This document shows positions 47,055 through 56,657 of a stretch of DNA of 64,000 bases, in pieces. The notes under the pieces were generated by a model that was given only the letters and a program-made list of their open reading frames with translations, was not told the DNA's origin and ran no database searches. Source of the DNA: Pseudotabrizicola algicola. GTDB taxonomy: Bacteria; Pseudomonadota; Alphaproteobacteria; Rhodobacterales; Rhodobacteraceae. Within the stretch, counting starts at the first letter, position 1. Every line of letters begins with the position of its first letter. Where the stretch lies: contig NZ_JAAIKE010000001.1 of assembly GCF_010915705.1 (NCBI RefSeq), forward strand, positions 992,001 through 1,056,000, in the 5' to 3' direction. The position numbers and the translations under genes are program-made.

Positions 47055-47834
47055 ATGCTGTCATATCAACATCTCTATCATGCCGGAAATCTGGCCGATG
47101 TTCAGAAACACGCGCTTCTGGCGTGGACGCTGGACTATCTGACGCGCAAGGACAAGCCGCTCACCTATCTGGAAACCCATGCGGGGCGGGGTCTTTATGA
47201 TCTGACCGCCGCCGAAGCGGTCAAGACCGGAGAGGCGGCAAAGGGCATTGCGCTGGCGCAAGACTGGTTTGGCACCGGCCATCCCTATGCACGCGCGCTT
47301 GCCGCCACCCGCGCCGAGCGCGGGCCGAATGCCTATCCGGGCAGTCCGCTGGTGGCGGGGCATCTCTTGCGCGAGAGCGACAGCATGCATCTGTGCGAAC
47401 TGCACCCGCAGGAACATGCCGCGCTGGATTATGCCGTGGCCCCGTTCGGCGCGAAGGTCTACCGCGAGGATGGACTGGCCAAGGCGCTTTCGATCTGCCC
47501 GCCGACCCCGCGTCGCGGGATGGCGTTGATCGACCCGTCCTACGAGGTGAAAACGGATTACGAGACGATCCCGCGCGTTCTGGCGCAGTTGCACCGGAAA
47601 TGGAACGTCGGGGTGCTCTATCTGTGGTATCCGGTCCTGCGCGACGGGCTGCACAAACCGATGCTGGCAGAGATCAGCGCGACAATTCCGGGGGCGATGA
47701 TCCACGAGGTGCGCTTTGCCCCGGTGCGGGACGGGCATCGTATGGAAGGTTCGGGCATGGTGATGATCAACCCGCCCTTTGGCATCGAGGAAGAGACGCG
47801 GCGGCTGAGCCAACGGTTCAAGACGCTGCGCTGA
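47055..47834 (+). CDS. rlmJ: 23S rRNA (adenine-2030-N6)-methyltransferase
   Basis: 259 residues. N-terminal MLSYQHLYHAGNLADVQKHALLAWTLDYL is the RlmJ signature, followed by the SAM-binding YLETHAGRGLYDL and the MTase motif IV as ALIDPSYEVKTDY (DPSYE is the characteristic variant of DPPY). C-terminal SGMVMINPPFGIEEE. Modifies A2030 in the peptidyl-transferase region on naked 23S rRNA. Confidence 0.95.
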   Translation: MLSYQHLYHAGNLADVQKHALLAWTLDYLTRKDKPLTYLETHAGRGLYDLTAAEAVKTGEAAKGIALAQDWFGTGHPYARALAATRAERGPNAYPGSPLVAGHLLRESDSMHLCELHPQEHAALDYAVAPFGAKVYREDGLAKALSICPPTPRRGMALIDPSYEVKTDYETIPRVLAQLHRKWNVGVLYLWYPVLRDGLHKPMLAEISATIPGAMIHEVRFAPVRDGHRMEGSGMVMINPPFGIEEETRRLSQRFKTLR

Positions 47835-47903
47835 CATGGCTCAGGGCGATGCACTTGCGGTGCGCGCCGGATTTACCGCGAAAACTTGGCCTCGGGCCGG
47901 CGA

Positions 47904-50471
47904 TCAGTCCGGCTCGCCCAGCATGCGGCCAGCCATTTCGCGCATATCGCGGCTCAAGCCCTCGGTTGCCAGTATCCGCTCCAGCACCGCGCGCACCATG
48001 CCCTGACGGTCGGCATCATAGCGCGGCCATGTCTCGAAGGCAGTCGACATGCGGGCCGCCGTTTGCGGGTTGAGCGGATCGAGACGCAGGAGCCAGTCGG
48101 CAACCAGCGCATAGCTTGCGCCTTCCCCGTGGTGAAAGCCGGCATGGTTCCCGGCCAGCGCCCCGATGACCGAGCGGAAGCGGTTGGGGTTCTTCCAGTC
48201 AAAATCGGGATGTGCGGTCAGGGCGCGGGTGACATCCGCGGCACGTTCGGGCGCGGCATAGGCGATCTGGAGTGCGAACCACTTGTCCATCACGTTGCGG
48301 TCGGCGCGCCAACGCGCCTCAAACCGCGCCAGTTCAGCCTGCCCTTCGCCGATGTCGAGCAGGCAAGACAGCGCGCCAACCTCTTCGGTCATGTTGTCCG
48401 CGCCGGCAAAGGCGGCACGGGCGGCCGCGCCGCCATCAACCCGCGAGAGCAGCGCCAGTGCCGCAAGGCGCAGCGCCCTGCGTCCCGCCGCGCGCGCATC
48501 GGGCGTGAAAGGGCCGGGTTCTGCCAGAGACGCGATCAGCCCCGGTAGCCCCGCCGCCAACCGCTGCGCCAAGGCCGCGCCCATGCGCCGCCGCGCGGCG
48601 TAAATGGCGGCCGGATCAGGCACATGACCCGAGGCATGCAGCGTTTGCGCCATGTCATCATCGGACGGAAGGCGCAGGCACAGCGCCCGGAAGGCCGGAT
48701 CAAGGCTATCGTCCAGCGTCACCCGTTCCAGCGCATCCAGCCAATCGGGGCCGGGCTGCGCCCCCGTGACGACCATACGCGCCAGAAGGTCCTTGGCCAG
48801 CGCACGCCCTGCCTCCCATTTGTTGAACGGATCGGTGTCATGCGCGAGCAGAAAGGCGCGGTCTTCGGGGCGCAAGTCACGGATGAGCACGACCGGCGCG
48901 GAAAATCCGCGCAGGACAGAGGCCAAGGGCCGCGCCGGCAGCCCGTCAAAGCGGAAGGACTGGCGGGGTTCCGTCATTTCCAGAACGGTGGTCGGCACCA
49001 CCTCGTCGCCATTGGGGCCAAGCAGGCCGACCGCAATCGGCAGCACCTTGGCACCCTTGACGGGCTGACCGGGCGTGGCGGGATTTTCCTGTTCAAAGTG
49101 AAGGGTATAACTGCCGTCCTTGAAGTCGTCTGTCATGCGCAGGCGGGGTGTGCCCGCTTCGGTATACCACCGTTTGAACTGGGCAAGATCGCGGCCCGTC
49201 GTTTCCTCGAACACCGCCAGCCAATCTTCGATGGTGGCGGCCTCTCCGTCATGGCGGTCAAAGTAAAGGTCAAGCGCACGGGCGTAGGCGTCATCGCCCA
49301 CCAGTCGGCGCAGCATCCCGATCACCTCGGCGCCCTTTTCATAGATGGTCGCGGTATAGAAGTTGTTGATCTCGACATAGGATTCGGGCCGCACGGCATG
49401 GGCCAGCGGGCCCTGATCCTCGCGGAACTGGCGGGCGCGCAGCATCAGCACATCCTCGATCCGTTTGACCGCATGGCTGCGCATGTCGCCGGAAAACTGC
49501 TGGTCGCGGTAAACGGTCAGCCCTTCCTTGAGGCAGAGCTGGAACCAGTCGCGGCAGGTGATCCGGTTGCCGGTCCAGTTGTGGAAGTATTCATGCGCGA
49601 TGATCGCCTCGATGCGGGCGAAATCGTCGTCGGTCGCGGTTTCGGGACTGGCCAGAACAAACTTGGAGTTGAAGATGTTCAGCCCCTTGTTCTCCATCGC
49701 GCCCATGTTGAAATCGTCCACGGCCACGATGTTGAACACATCTAGATCATATTCCCGTCCATAGACCTGCTCGTCCCAGAGCATCGAACGGATCAAACTG
49801 TCCATCGCATAGGCGCAGCGCCCTTCATCGCCCGGGCGCACCCAGATGTTGAGCGCGACATCGCGCCCCGATTTGGTGCGGAACGGCGCGGAATGGGCGC
49901 GCAGGTTGCCCGCGACGAGCGCGAACAGATAGGCGGGCTTGGGCCAGGGATCATCCCATTCGGCCCAGCCCGGCCCCTGCGCCACCGGGTTGCCGTTCGA
50001 CAGCAGCACCGGCAAGTCTCCCTCGACCCGCACGCGGAAGCGCGCCATGACATCGGGACGGTCGGGATAGAAGGTGATCTTGCGAAAGCCTTCCGCCTCG
50101 CACTGGGTGCAATACATGCCGTTCGACATATACAGCCCCTCCAGCGCGGTGTTGCCTTCGGGCGCGATTTCCACCTCGGTTTCCAGAACGAACGGCCCAT
50201 CGGGCAGGTCCGCGGCGGAAATGGTCAGGCCGGTGGCGTCGGAGCGAGCCGCCAAGGCGCGGCCGTCGACCGCAAGAGCCAGCAGACGAAGCCCCTCTCC
50301 ATCCAGCCGGAGATCATGCCCGCCGCCCCCGCGCGCCGGATTGGGCCGCAGGTCGAGACGCGCCTTTACCCGTGTGGCGGTAGGCGCCAGACGGAAGGTC
50401 AGCGAAACCTGATCGACCAGATGCGTGTAGGGCTGATAATCGGCAAGGCGGATGGCAAGGGCTTCGGTCAT
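47904..50471 (-). CDS. pepN: Aminopeptidase N (M1 zinc metallopeptidase)
   Basis: 855 residues from the ATG at 50471 (MTEALAIRLADYQP). N-terminal beta domain with MYCTQCEAEGFRKITFYPDRPDVM, the exopeptidase signature GAMENKGLN, and the zinc site HEYFHNWTGN followed by LKEGLTV (HExxH-x18-E). C-terminal alpha-solenoid domain typical of the E. coli-like PepN class. A broad-specificity cytosolic aminopeptidase. Divergent from the photolyase gene. Confidence 0.97.
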   Translation of the reverse strand: MTEALAIRLADYQPYTHLVDQVSLTFRLAPTATRVKARLDLRPNPARGGGGHDLRLDGEGLRLLALAVDGRALAARSDATGLTISAADLPDGPFVLETEVEIAPEGNTALEGLYMSNGMYCTQCEAEGFRKITFYPDRPDVMARFRVRVEGDLPVLLSNGNPVAQGPGWAEWDDPWPKPAYLFALVAGNLRAHSAPFRTKSGRDVALNIWVRPGDEGRCAYAMDSLIRSMLWDEQVYGREYDLDVFNIVAVDDFNMGAMENKGLNIFNSKFVLASPETATDDDFARIEAIIAHEYFHNWTGNRITCRDWFQLCLKEGLTVYRDQQFSGDMRSHAVKRIEDVLMLRARQFREDQGPLAHAVRPESYVEINNFYTATIYEKGAEVIGMLRRLVGDDAYARALDLYFDRHDGEAATIEDWLAVFEETTGRDLAQFKRWYTEAGTPRLRMTDDFKDGSYTLHFEQENPATPGQPVKGAKVLPIAVGLLGPNGDEVVPTTVLEMTEPRQSFRFDGLPARPLASVLRGFSAPVVLIRDLRPEDRAFLLAHDTDPFNKWEAGRALAKDLLARMVVTGAQPGPDWLDALERVTLDDSLDPAFRALCLRLPSDDDMAQTLHASGHVPDPAAIYAARRRMGAALAQRLAAGLPGLIASLAEPGPFTPDARAAGRRALRLAALALLSRVDGGAAARAAFAGADNMTEEVGALSCLLDIGEGQAELARFEARWRADRNVMDKWFALQIAYAAPERAADVTRALTAHPDFDWKNPNRFRSVIGALAGNHAGFHHGEGASYALVADWLLRLDPLNPQTAARMSTAFETWPRYDADRQGMVRAVLERILATEGLSRDMREMAGRMLGEPD

Positions 50472-50599
50472 GGGCAAATCTCCTGCCTGCCCAAGCTAGG
50501 CGCTTGCCCGCCACGCGCAAGCCCCAACGCATTGCAAGAGGCGGAAAATCCGCGCGTCAGGCCTTTACGAATCTGCGCCAGTCGCTATCTCTTTGTTCC

Positions 50600-52111
50600 A
50601 TGAATGTTCTCGTCTGGTTCAAACGCGATCTTCGCATCAGCGACCATCCGGCACTTGGCCTTGCTGCGGGGCTTGGTCCGGTGTTGCCGCTTTACGTCGT
50701 CGAGCCGGAGTATTGGGCCTTGCCCGATACGTCGGCGCGGCAATGGGAGTTTACGGCAGAATGTCTGGCCGACCTGCGGCAGGCTTTGGCGGCCGTGGGC
50801 GCGCCCTTGGTGGTGCGCGTGGGCGATGCGGTGGCGGTGGTGGAGCGTTTGTGCCGCCAGCACAGGATCGGCCGCATCGTCAGCCATGAAGAGACCGGCA
50901 ATCTGTGGACCTATGATCGTGACCGACGCATGGCGGCCTGGGCGCGGCAGGCTGGGATAGACTGGACGGAACTGCCGCAATCGGGCGTCGTGCGGCGGCT
51001 TGGCGGGCGCGATGGCTGGGCGCGGCGGCGTGACAGCTTTACCGCGCAGCCCGTCATCGACGCGCCTGCCGCACTGGCCCCGGTGCCAGGGGTAGAGCCG
51101 GGGGCAATTCCCGGCGCGCGCGCCTTGCGGATCGCGGAAGACGGCTGCGCCCATCGGCAGGCGGGCGGGCGGCAGCATGGTTTGCTGGCGCTGGAGAGTT
51201 TTCTGACCTCACGCGGGGAACCTTACCGCGCCGCCATGTCCTCGCCCATCGGGGGGGAGCGGGCCTGCTCGCGGCTTTCGCCCTATCTGGCGCTCGGTGC
51301 GCTGTCGGGGCGAGAGGTGGCGCAGGCGGCCAGCGCGCGGTTGGCAGAACGCCCAGGCGGACGCTGGCCGGGGGCGCTGAGCAGCTTTCAAAGCCGCCTG
51401 GCATGGCGGGATCACTTCATGCAGAAACTGGAGGACGAGCCGCAGATCGAGGCACGCTGCCTGCACAGCGCCGCCGAAACCCTGCGCCCGCGCGACCCCG
51501 ATTCCACTCGGCTGGCGGCATGGCAGGCCGGAGAGACCGGACTGCCTTTTGTCGATGCCTGCATGCGGTATCTGGCGGCAACGGGCTGGCTGAACTTCCG
51601 GATGCGCGCGATGGTGACATCGGTGGCCTCTTATCATCTGTGGCTGGACTGGCGGGCAACCGGCCCCGTGCTGGCACGGCTTTTCACGGATTACGAGCCG
51701 GGCATCCACTGGCCGCAGGTGCAGATGCAGTCGGGGACCACAGGCATAAACACACCGCGCATCTACAACCCCGTCAAGCAAGGGGTGGACCAAGACCCGA
51801 CCGGAGCTTTCACCCGCCGCTGGGTGCCGGAACTGGCCAGCGTGCCGGACGCATTACTGCAAACCCCTTGGCGGTGGGAAGGCGCGCGCGGTCTGCTGGG
51901 GCGGCGCTATCCCGAACCGGTGGTCGATGTGGCGGCGGCGCAGCGTGCGGCCCGCGATGCCATCTTCAGCCTGCGCAAGACCGCACCGCGCGCCGAGATT
52001 GTCGAGATCATCGAACGCCATGCCAGCCGTGCCGATGCGCGTTTCGTCAATGACCGCGCGCCGCGCCGCAGGCCATCCGTGCCATCGGCACAGTTAAGCC
52101 TCGGGCTGTAA
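50600..52111 (+). CDS. Cryptochrome/photolyase family FAD protein
   Basis: 503 residues. N-terminal antenna-binding domain (MNVLVWFKRDLRISDHPALG, HEETGNLWTYDRDR), C-terminal FAD-binding helical domain with SRLSPYLALGALSGREV, WRDHFMQKLEDEP, LPFVDACMRYLAATGWLNFRMRAM and HWPQVQMQSGTTGINTPRIYNPVKQ. This last block (GIHWPQVQMQSG) differs from classical CPD photolyases (NNGGWQW...) and fits a separate bacterial clade often annotated simply as FAD-binding photolyase. Repair versus signalling cannot be decided. The neighbouring DUF2256 gene is the usual partner. Confidence 0.9.
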   Translation: MNVLVWFKRDLRISDHPALGLAAGLGPVLPLYVVEPEYWALPDTSARQWEFTAECLADLRQALAAVGAPLVVRVGDAVAVVERLCRQHRIGRIVSHEETGNLWTYDRDRRMAAWARQAGIDWTELPQSGVVRRLGGRDGWARRRDSFTAQPVIDAPAALAPVPGVEPGAIPGARALRIAEDGCAHRQAGGRQHGLLALESFLTSRGEPYRAAMSSPIGGERACSRLSPYLALGALSGREVAQAASARLAERPGGRWPGALSSFQSRLAWRDHFMQKLEDEPQIEARCLHSAAETLRPRDPDSTRLAAWQAGETGLPFVDACMRYLAATGWLNFRMRAMVTSVASYHLWLDWRATGPVLARLFTDYEPGIHWPQVQMQSGTTGINTPRIYNPVKQGVDQDPTGAFTRRWVPELASVPDALLQTPWRWEGARGLLGRRYPEPVVDVAAAQRAARDAIFSLRKTAPRAEIVEIIERHASRADARFVNDRAPRRRPSVPSAQLSLGL

Positions 52112-52123
52112 CCCTTGGCAAAG

Positions 52124-52270
52124 ATGGTGAAAAAGGGCGATTTGCCCAGCAAGCCCTGCGCCCGGTGCGGCCGCCCTTTTGCGTGGCGAAAAAAGTGGGA
52201 AAAGGTCTGGCACGAAGTGCGCTTTTGTTCCGACCGCTGCCGGAGCGAGGCCAAGCGCAAGGCGCCCTAA
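52124..52270 (+). CDS. DUF2256 zinc-ribbon protein
   Basis: 48 residues: [20 protein letters not shown] at the N-terminus, a WRKKWEKVW stretch and then [15 protein letters not shown]. The CxxC...CxxxC cysteines (ARC, FCSDRC) make one zinc ribbon. Starts 12 bp after the photolyase stop; DUF2256 proteins are repeatedly linked to cryptochrome/photolyase genes. Its TAA overlaps by three bases the TAG of the convergent SRPBCC gene. Confidence 0.88.
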   Translation: MVKKGDLPSKPCARCGRPFAWRKKWEKVWHEVRFCSDRCRSEAKRKAP

Positions 52271-52710
52271 AGCGCCTCGGCCGTTGCCGCCAGCTTGGCC
52301 AGGGTCTGGTGCCCGAGTTCCACCGCGCCAAAGCCCACCGCCATCGTCCGCGCCGCAGGGCTTGGAAAGGTCATCTCATAGCGGATGCGCGTCGCCGTGC
52401 CTTCGGCTGACAAGATCATCACCACACGGCTTGCGGCCTCATCTTCGGCCCCGGCATCGAGCAGGAATTCCAGCAAGGTCGGCGGCTCCATCCGCAGATA
52501 GCGGTGGCGATTGGGCCAGACCTTACCATCCGGCCCGGTCATGTCGAACAGCCATTGCCCCCCTTCGCGCAGGTCAATCTCGTGGGTATGGCACACATAG
52601 CCCTGCGGCCCGAACCAGCGCGGGAGCAGCGCAGGATCGGTCCAGCAGCGCCAGACCTTGGCCACAGGGGCGGCGATGAGCCGCGAGAGGGTAAGGCTGC
52701 GCCCGCTCAC
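52267..52710 (-). CDS. SRPBCC/AHSA1-type protein (third gene of ArsR operon)
   Basis: 147 residues, START-like hydrophobic-pocket fold: [28 protein letters not shown] at the N-terminus, [16 protein letters not shown], and C-terminal [20 protein letters not shown]. It starts with a GTG that overlaps the stop of the upstream SRPBCC gene. Pairs of AHSA1-like proteins behind an ArsR regulator are common; the ligand is unknown. Confidence 0.88.
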   Translation of the reverse strand: MSGRSLTLSRLIAAPVAKVWRCWTDPALLPRWFGPQGYVCHTHEIDLREGGQWLFDMTGPDGKVWPNRHRYLRMEPPTLLEFLLDAGAEDEAASRVVMILSAEGTATRIRYEMTFPSPAARTMAVGFGAVELGHQTLAKLAATAEAL

Positions 52711-53174
52711 AATGCTGCTGCCACATCGTCAAGCTGCGCTGCCGCCGTGCCCCAGCCATCGTGAAAGCCCATATCCTCATGCGACTTGCGCTGGTCGGGG
52801 GTGCGGTGCATCGCGATGGCGCGGTAAAGCGTGCCGCTGCCTTCGGGTTCCAGCAGGATACAGGCGGTGAAACCAAAGGCATCGCCAACCGGGCGATAGC
52901 CGGGGCCGAGGAGATCGGTCCAGACCAGCCGCCGCTCCGGCACCACCTCGAGGATGCAGCCGTCACCGGTCTGGGTGCCCATTTCGGGAATATCCATCGT
53001 GGTCGAGAAAATGCCGCCGGGGCGCAGGTCGATCTTGGCATCGCGGGTCACAACGGGCTTTGGCGCAAACCATTGCTCCAGCAGCGCCGGTTCGGTCCAG
53101 CAGCGCCACACCTTGGAGGGCGCGGCCCTCAGATGGCGCACCAGTTCCAGATCAGTCTCGGGGTTCAGGATCAT
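52707..53174 (-). CDS. SRPBCC/AHSA1-type protein (second gene of ArsR operon)
   Basis: 155 residues: LVRHLRAAPSKVWRCWTEPALLEQWFAPKP at the N-terminus, IDLRPGGIFSTTMDIPEMG, and [19 protein letters not shown] at the C-terminus. ATG at 53174 lies inside the 3' end of the ArsR gene (23-bp overlap), and its stop overlaps the start of the next gene, so all three genes are translationally coupled. Similar to but diverged from its downstream paralogue. Confidence 0.88.
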   Translation of the reverse strand: MILNPETDLELVRHLRAAPSKVWRCWTEPALLEQWFAPKPVVTRDAKIDLRPGGIFSTTMDIPEMGTQTGDGCILEVVPERRLVWTDLLGPGYRPVGDAFGFTACILLEPEGSGTLYRAIAMHRTPDQRKSHEDMGFHDGWGTAAAQLDDVAAAL

Positions 53175-53505
53175 GCTCGTCCTCCAGCGTTTCAAGAAAG
53201 GCTTCCAAACGATCGGTCCGGGCTTCCCATTCCGACCGGACCGCCGCCAGCCAGTCTGCCGCCCCGTGCAGGGCGACAGGCACCGCACGGCACATCCGGC
53301 TGCGCCCGCGCTTTTCGGTGCGGATCAGCCCCGCCTGTTCCAGCACCTCCAGATGGCGCAGGACGGTCGGCAGCGCAAAACCCGTGGGGGCCGCCAGAAC
53401 CGACACCGGCAAAGGCCCCTGCCCCAGCCGCATCAGAAGCGCCCGCCGGGTCGGATCCCCCAGCGCATGAAAGACGCGCGACAGATGTGAATCATGCTGA
53501 GCCAT
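53152..53505 (-). CDS. ArsR-family winged-helix repressor
   Basis: 117 residues from the ATG at 53505 (MAQHDSHLSRVFHALGDPTR). Helix-turn-helix segment PVSVLAAPTGFALPTVLRHLEVLEQAGLI, wing EKRGRSRMCRAV, then a C-terminal helix. No metal-binding CxC motif; the pattern fits the SdpR-like ArsR subgroup that regulates SRPBCC neighbours. An in-frame ATG five codons upstream would place the start inside the operator dyad, so I prefer the shorter form. Confidence 0.88.
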   Translation of the reverse strand: MAQHDSHLSRVFHALGDPTRRALLMRLGQGPLPVSVLAAPTGFALPTVLRHLEVLEQAGLIRTEKRGRSRMCRAVPVALHGAADWLAAVRSEWEARTDRLEAFLETLEDEHDPEPRD

Positions 53506-53563
53506 ACGGCTAAGTATCATGCGCAGCGCCCGGACGCGAGCAAAAACTTAGCCAGACGACTAA
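53500..53563. promoter_or_regulatory. Operator dyads upstream of the ArsR operon
   Basis: Three related inverted repeats: AGCC-ATAC-GGCT (53500-53511), GGCTAAGT (53508-53515) matched by ACTTAGCC (53546-53553), and TTAG-N8-CTAA (53548-53563). Repeated AGCC/GGCT half-sites at the start of an ArsR gene suggest autorepression. Confidence 0.55.
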
Positions 53564-53612
53564 TTGTTCCACTCTCTGCCAAACGCGAAAGCTGTGATCG
53601 AAATTCTGGTAA

Positions 53613-53683
53613 AATAAAATGACCGCTTTTATTGCCTAGGCCCGGTTTTTTCAGTATTCATCCGTCACCGCATACCACGGTAT
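53613..53683. promoter_or_regulatory. Inverted repeats upstream of glcB
   Basis: AATAAAA-TGACCGC-TTTTATT (53613-53633) and ATACC-AC-GGTAT (53672-53683). This is the most AT-rich stretch of the neighbourhood and the likely glcB promoter/operator region. The binding protein is unknown; no glcC-like regulator is in the window. Confidence 0.45.
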
Positions 53684-53718
53684 TCCACCGGACACCGCCA
53701 GCAGAGACGAGGATACAC

Positions 53719-55881
53719 ATGACCAACCGCATCGCCATCACCGGACTGAAGGTTGACGCCCGGCTTGTGGATTTCGTCGAACATGAGGCCCTGCCCGGCA
53801 CAGGCGTTGACTCGGGCAGCTTCTGGCAAGGTTTCGCCAGCGCTGTTGCGGACCTGATGCCGAAGAACCGTGCGCTTTTGGCCCGGCGGGAGGCGCTGCA
53901 GGCGCAGATCGACTCTTGGCACAAGGCCCACCGCGGCGAGGCGTTTGATGCCGCAAGCTATCACGCTTTCCTGACCGAGATCGGCTATCTGGTGCCGGAG
54001 GGTTCGGATTTCACGATCACCACGACCAACACCGACCCGGAAATCGCCCATGTCCCCGGCCCCCAGCTCGTGGTGCCGGTGATGAACGCCCGCTATGCGC
54101 TGAACGCGGCGAATGCACGTTGGGGCAGCCTCTATGACGCGCTTTACGGCACCGATGCCTTGGGTGATCTGCCTGCGGGCAAGGGATACGACCCCGCCCG
54201 CGGCGCGCGGGTGGTGGCGTGGGGACGCGCATTTCTGGATGATGCTGTCCCGCTGCAGAGCGGGTCATGGTCAGAGGCGCGCGGCTTTCGCATCGCCGAT
54301 GGCGCGCTCTGGGTGACCGGTGCCGAAGATGCGGTCGGCCTTGCCGATGCCGCGCGCTTTGTCGGCTATCAGGGCGAGGCGACGGCACCCACCGCGATCA
54401 TCCTCAAGAACAACGGCCTTCACATCATGGTCCAGATCGACCCCTCGACGCCGACCGGGCGCGATGATCTGGCGCATGTGTCAGACATCCGGCTGGAATC
54501 GGCGATGTCGGCGATCATGGATTGCGAAGACTCGGTCGCCGCCGTCGACGCAGCTGACAAGGTGCTGGCCTATGGCAACTGGCTGGGTCTGATGAAGGGC
54601 GATCTGGCCGAGGTGATCGTCAAGAATGGCAAGGAATCGGTGCGCCGCCTGCATGCCGACCTGACCGCCACCGCGCCCGACGGCTCTGCGCTCGCGCTCA
54701 AATCCCGCGCTCTGCTTCTGGTGCGCAATGTCGGGCATCTCATGACGAACCCCGCCATCCTGACCGAAGATGGCCGCGAGATCGGCGAAGGCATCATGGA
54801 TGCTTTCCTGACAACCCTCTGCGCGATGCACGATCTGAAGAAATCCGCAGGCAACCGCAATTCCGTCATGGGCTCGGTCTATGTGGTGAAACCCAAGATG
54901 CACGGCCCCGAGGAAGTGGCTTTTGCCTGCGAGATCTTCGACCGTGTCGAAGAGGTGCTGGGCCTGCCGCGCCACACCGTCAAGCTGGGCATCATGGACG
55001 AGGAACGGCGCACCAGTGCGAACCTCAAGGAATGCATCCGCGCTGCCAAGGACCGCGTGGCCTTCATCAACACCGGCTTCCTCGACCGCACCGGCGACGA
55101 GATCCACACCAGCATGGAAGCCGGCCCGATGGTGCGCAAAGGGGACATGAAGGCTGCCGCATGGATCAAGTCCTACGAGGACCGCAATGTCGATATCGGT
55201 CTGGCCTGCGGTCTGCGCGGGCGCGCGCAGATCGGCAAGGGCATGTGGGCAGCGCCTGACCTGATGGGCGATATGCTGGCGCAGAAGATCGGCCATCCGA
55301 TGGCGGGCGCGAATTGCGCATGGGTGCCGTCTCCGACCGCAGCCACGCTGCATGCCACCCATTATCACCGCGTCGACGTGCTGGCACGTCAGGCCGAAAT
55401 CGCCGCTGGCGGCCCGCGCGGCACGCTCGAGGCGCTGCTGACCATTCCGCTGGCACATGGGGCCAACTGGTCGGAGGAAGACATCCGCCAGGAGGTCGAG
55501 AACAATGCGCAAGGCATTCTGGGCTATGTCGTGCGCTGGATCGATCAGGGCGTCGGCTGCTCCAAGGTGCCGGACATTCATGATGTCGGCCTGATGGAGG
55601 ACCGCGCGACCTGCCGCATCTCGTCGCAGGCGCTGGCGAACTGGCTGCATCACGGGGTCATCGACGCCGATCAGGTGATGGCGGCCCTGCGCAAGATGGC
55701 AGCCGTGGTCGACCGGCAGAATGCGGGCGATCCGGCCTATCAACCGATGGCCCCGGGCTTTGACGGGGTGGCCTTCCGCGCCGCCTGTGATCTGGTTCTC
55801 AAAGGGCGCGAGCAGCCCTCGGGCTACACCGAACCTGTGCTGCACGCGCGCCGGTTGGAAAAGAAGGCAGAGGCCGCATGA
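53719..55881 (+). CDS. glcB: Malate synthase G
   Basis: Condenses glyoxylate with acetyl-CoA to malate. 720 residues, the large monomeric G isoform. Landmarks: [17 protein letters not shown] (magnesium/glyoxylate site), [68 protein letters not shown], and the C-terminal [25 protein letters not shown] at 53719 with GACGAGGA upstream. Its stop overlaps the start of a GlcG-like gene, supporting a glycolate/glyoxylate role. Confidence 0.97.
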   Translation: MTNRIAITGLKVDARLVDFVEHEALPGTGVDSGSFWQGFASAVADLMPKNRALLARREALQAQIDSWHKAHRGEAFDAASYHAFLTEIGYLVPEGSDFTITTTNTDPEIAHVPGPQLVVPVMNARYALNAANARWGSLYDALYGTDALGDLPAGKGYDPARGARVVAWGRAFLDDAVPLQSGSWSEARGFRIADGALWVTGAEDAVGLADAARFVGYQGEATAPTAIILKNNGLHIMVQIDPSTPTGRDDLAHVSDIRLESAMSAIMDCEDSVAAVDAADKVLAYGNWLGLMKGDLAEVIVKNGKESVRRLHADLTATAPDGSALALKSRALLLVRNVGHLMTNPAILTEDGREIGEGIMDAFLTTLCAMHDLKKSAGNRNSVMGSVYVVKPKMHGPEEVAFACEIFDRVEEVLGLPRHTVKLGIMDEERRTSANLKECIRAAKDRVAFINTGFLDRTGDEIHTSMEAGPMVRKGDMKAAAWIKSYEDRNVDIGLACGLRGRAQIGKGMWAAPDLMGDMLAQKIGHPMAGANCAWVPSPTAATLHATHYHRVDVLARQAEIAAGGPRGTLEALLTIPLAHGANWSEEDIRQEVENNAQGILGYVVRWIDQGVGCSKVPDIHDVGLMEDRATCRISSQALANWLHHGVIDADQVMAALRKMAAVVDRQNAGDPAYQPMAPGFDGVAFRAACDLVLKGREQPSGYTEPVLHARRLEKKAEAA

Positions 55882-56303
55882 CCATCAGCATCGAAACCGC
55901 CCGCAAGATCATCGCCGCGGCCCTCGCCAAGGGCCGCGCGGCGGGGATGAAACCGCTCTCAGTCGTCGTGGTGGACGCAGGCGGCCACACGATTGCTTTC
56001 GAGCGCGAAGATGGCGCCTCGCCGGGCCGCTATGCGATTGCCCATGGCAAGGCGCATGGCTGCATCATGCTGGGCCTGCCCGGCAGTGCCATTCAGGCGC
56101 GCGCCGACAGCCAGGCCTATTTCGTGCAGGCGATGAACGGGCTGTTTGACGGCGATTTCGTTCCGGTCAAGGGCGGGGTGCTGGTGCGCGACGGTGCCGG
56201 CACCGTGATCGGCGCCGTCGGCATCACGGGCGACACGTCAGACAATGACGCGCTGGCAGCCTCGGCCGGGATCGAAGCGGCGGGATTGGTCGCCGAAAGC
56301 TGA
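55878..56303 (+). CDS. GlcG/HbpS family protein
   Basis: 141 residues: [20 protein letters not shown] at the N-terminus, [56 protein letters not shown]. The family includes GlcG of the glycolate operon and the heme-binding HbpS. The ATG overlaps the glcB stop (ATGA). Cytosolic, no signal peptide. Function within glyoxylate metabolism is not established. Confidence 0.9.
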   Translation: MTISIETARKIIAAALAKGRAAGMKPLSVVVVDAGGHTIAFEREDGASPGRYAIAHGKAHGCIMLGLPGSAIQARADSQAYFVQAMNGLFDGDFVPVKGGVLVRDGAGTVIGAVGITGDTSDNDALAASAGIEAAGLVAES

Positions 56304-56316
56304 GCGGCGCGGCCAC

Positions 56317-56568
56317 TCAGCCAAGATCCAGCGCGATGGCATGAACGCGGGTGTTCAGATCGCCTAGCGCGGCATGCACCGCGCGGTGGCGCGCAACCCG
56401 GCTGAGCGGCGCGAGCCGGTCAGACCGGATCAGCACGCGAAAATGGCTCTCGCCCGATCCATCATCGCCCGAATGGCCTGCGTGCTTGTGGCTTTCGTTC
56501 ACGATTTCAATCTGTTGCGGCGCGAATGCTGCAATAAGCCGAGCCTGCATCTCATCCTTCACGGTCAT
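56317..56568 (-). CDS. bolA: BolA family protein
   Basis: 83 residues. IEIVNESHKHAGHSGDDGSGESHFRVLI carries the conserved BolA SHxHxGH-type and F-x-V-x-I strand; C-terminal RHRAVHAALGDLNTRVHAIALD. BolA proteins partner with monothiol glutaredoxins in iron-sulfur and iron regulation. ATG at 56568 (MTVKDEMQARL) with AAAATGACCG context. Divergent from the J-domain gene, with which it is commonly linked in this order. Confidence 0.93.
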   Translation of the reverse strand: MTVKDEMQARLIAAFAPQQIEIVNESHKHAGHSGDDGSGESHFRVLIRSDRLAPLSRVARHRAVHAALGDLNTRVHAIALDLG

Positions 56569-56657
56569 TTTTTCGCACTCCCCCTTCAATCTGCCGCCCA
56601 AACCCCTAAACTGTGTCGCCCGAGTCGGAAAGACGCGGGAGGCAGGAAAGGCAGACC

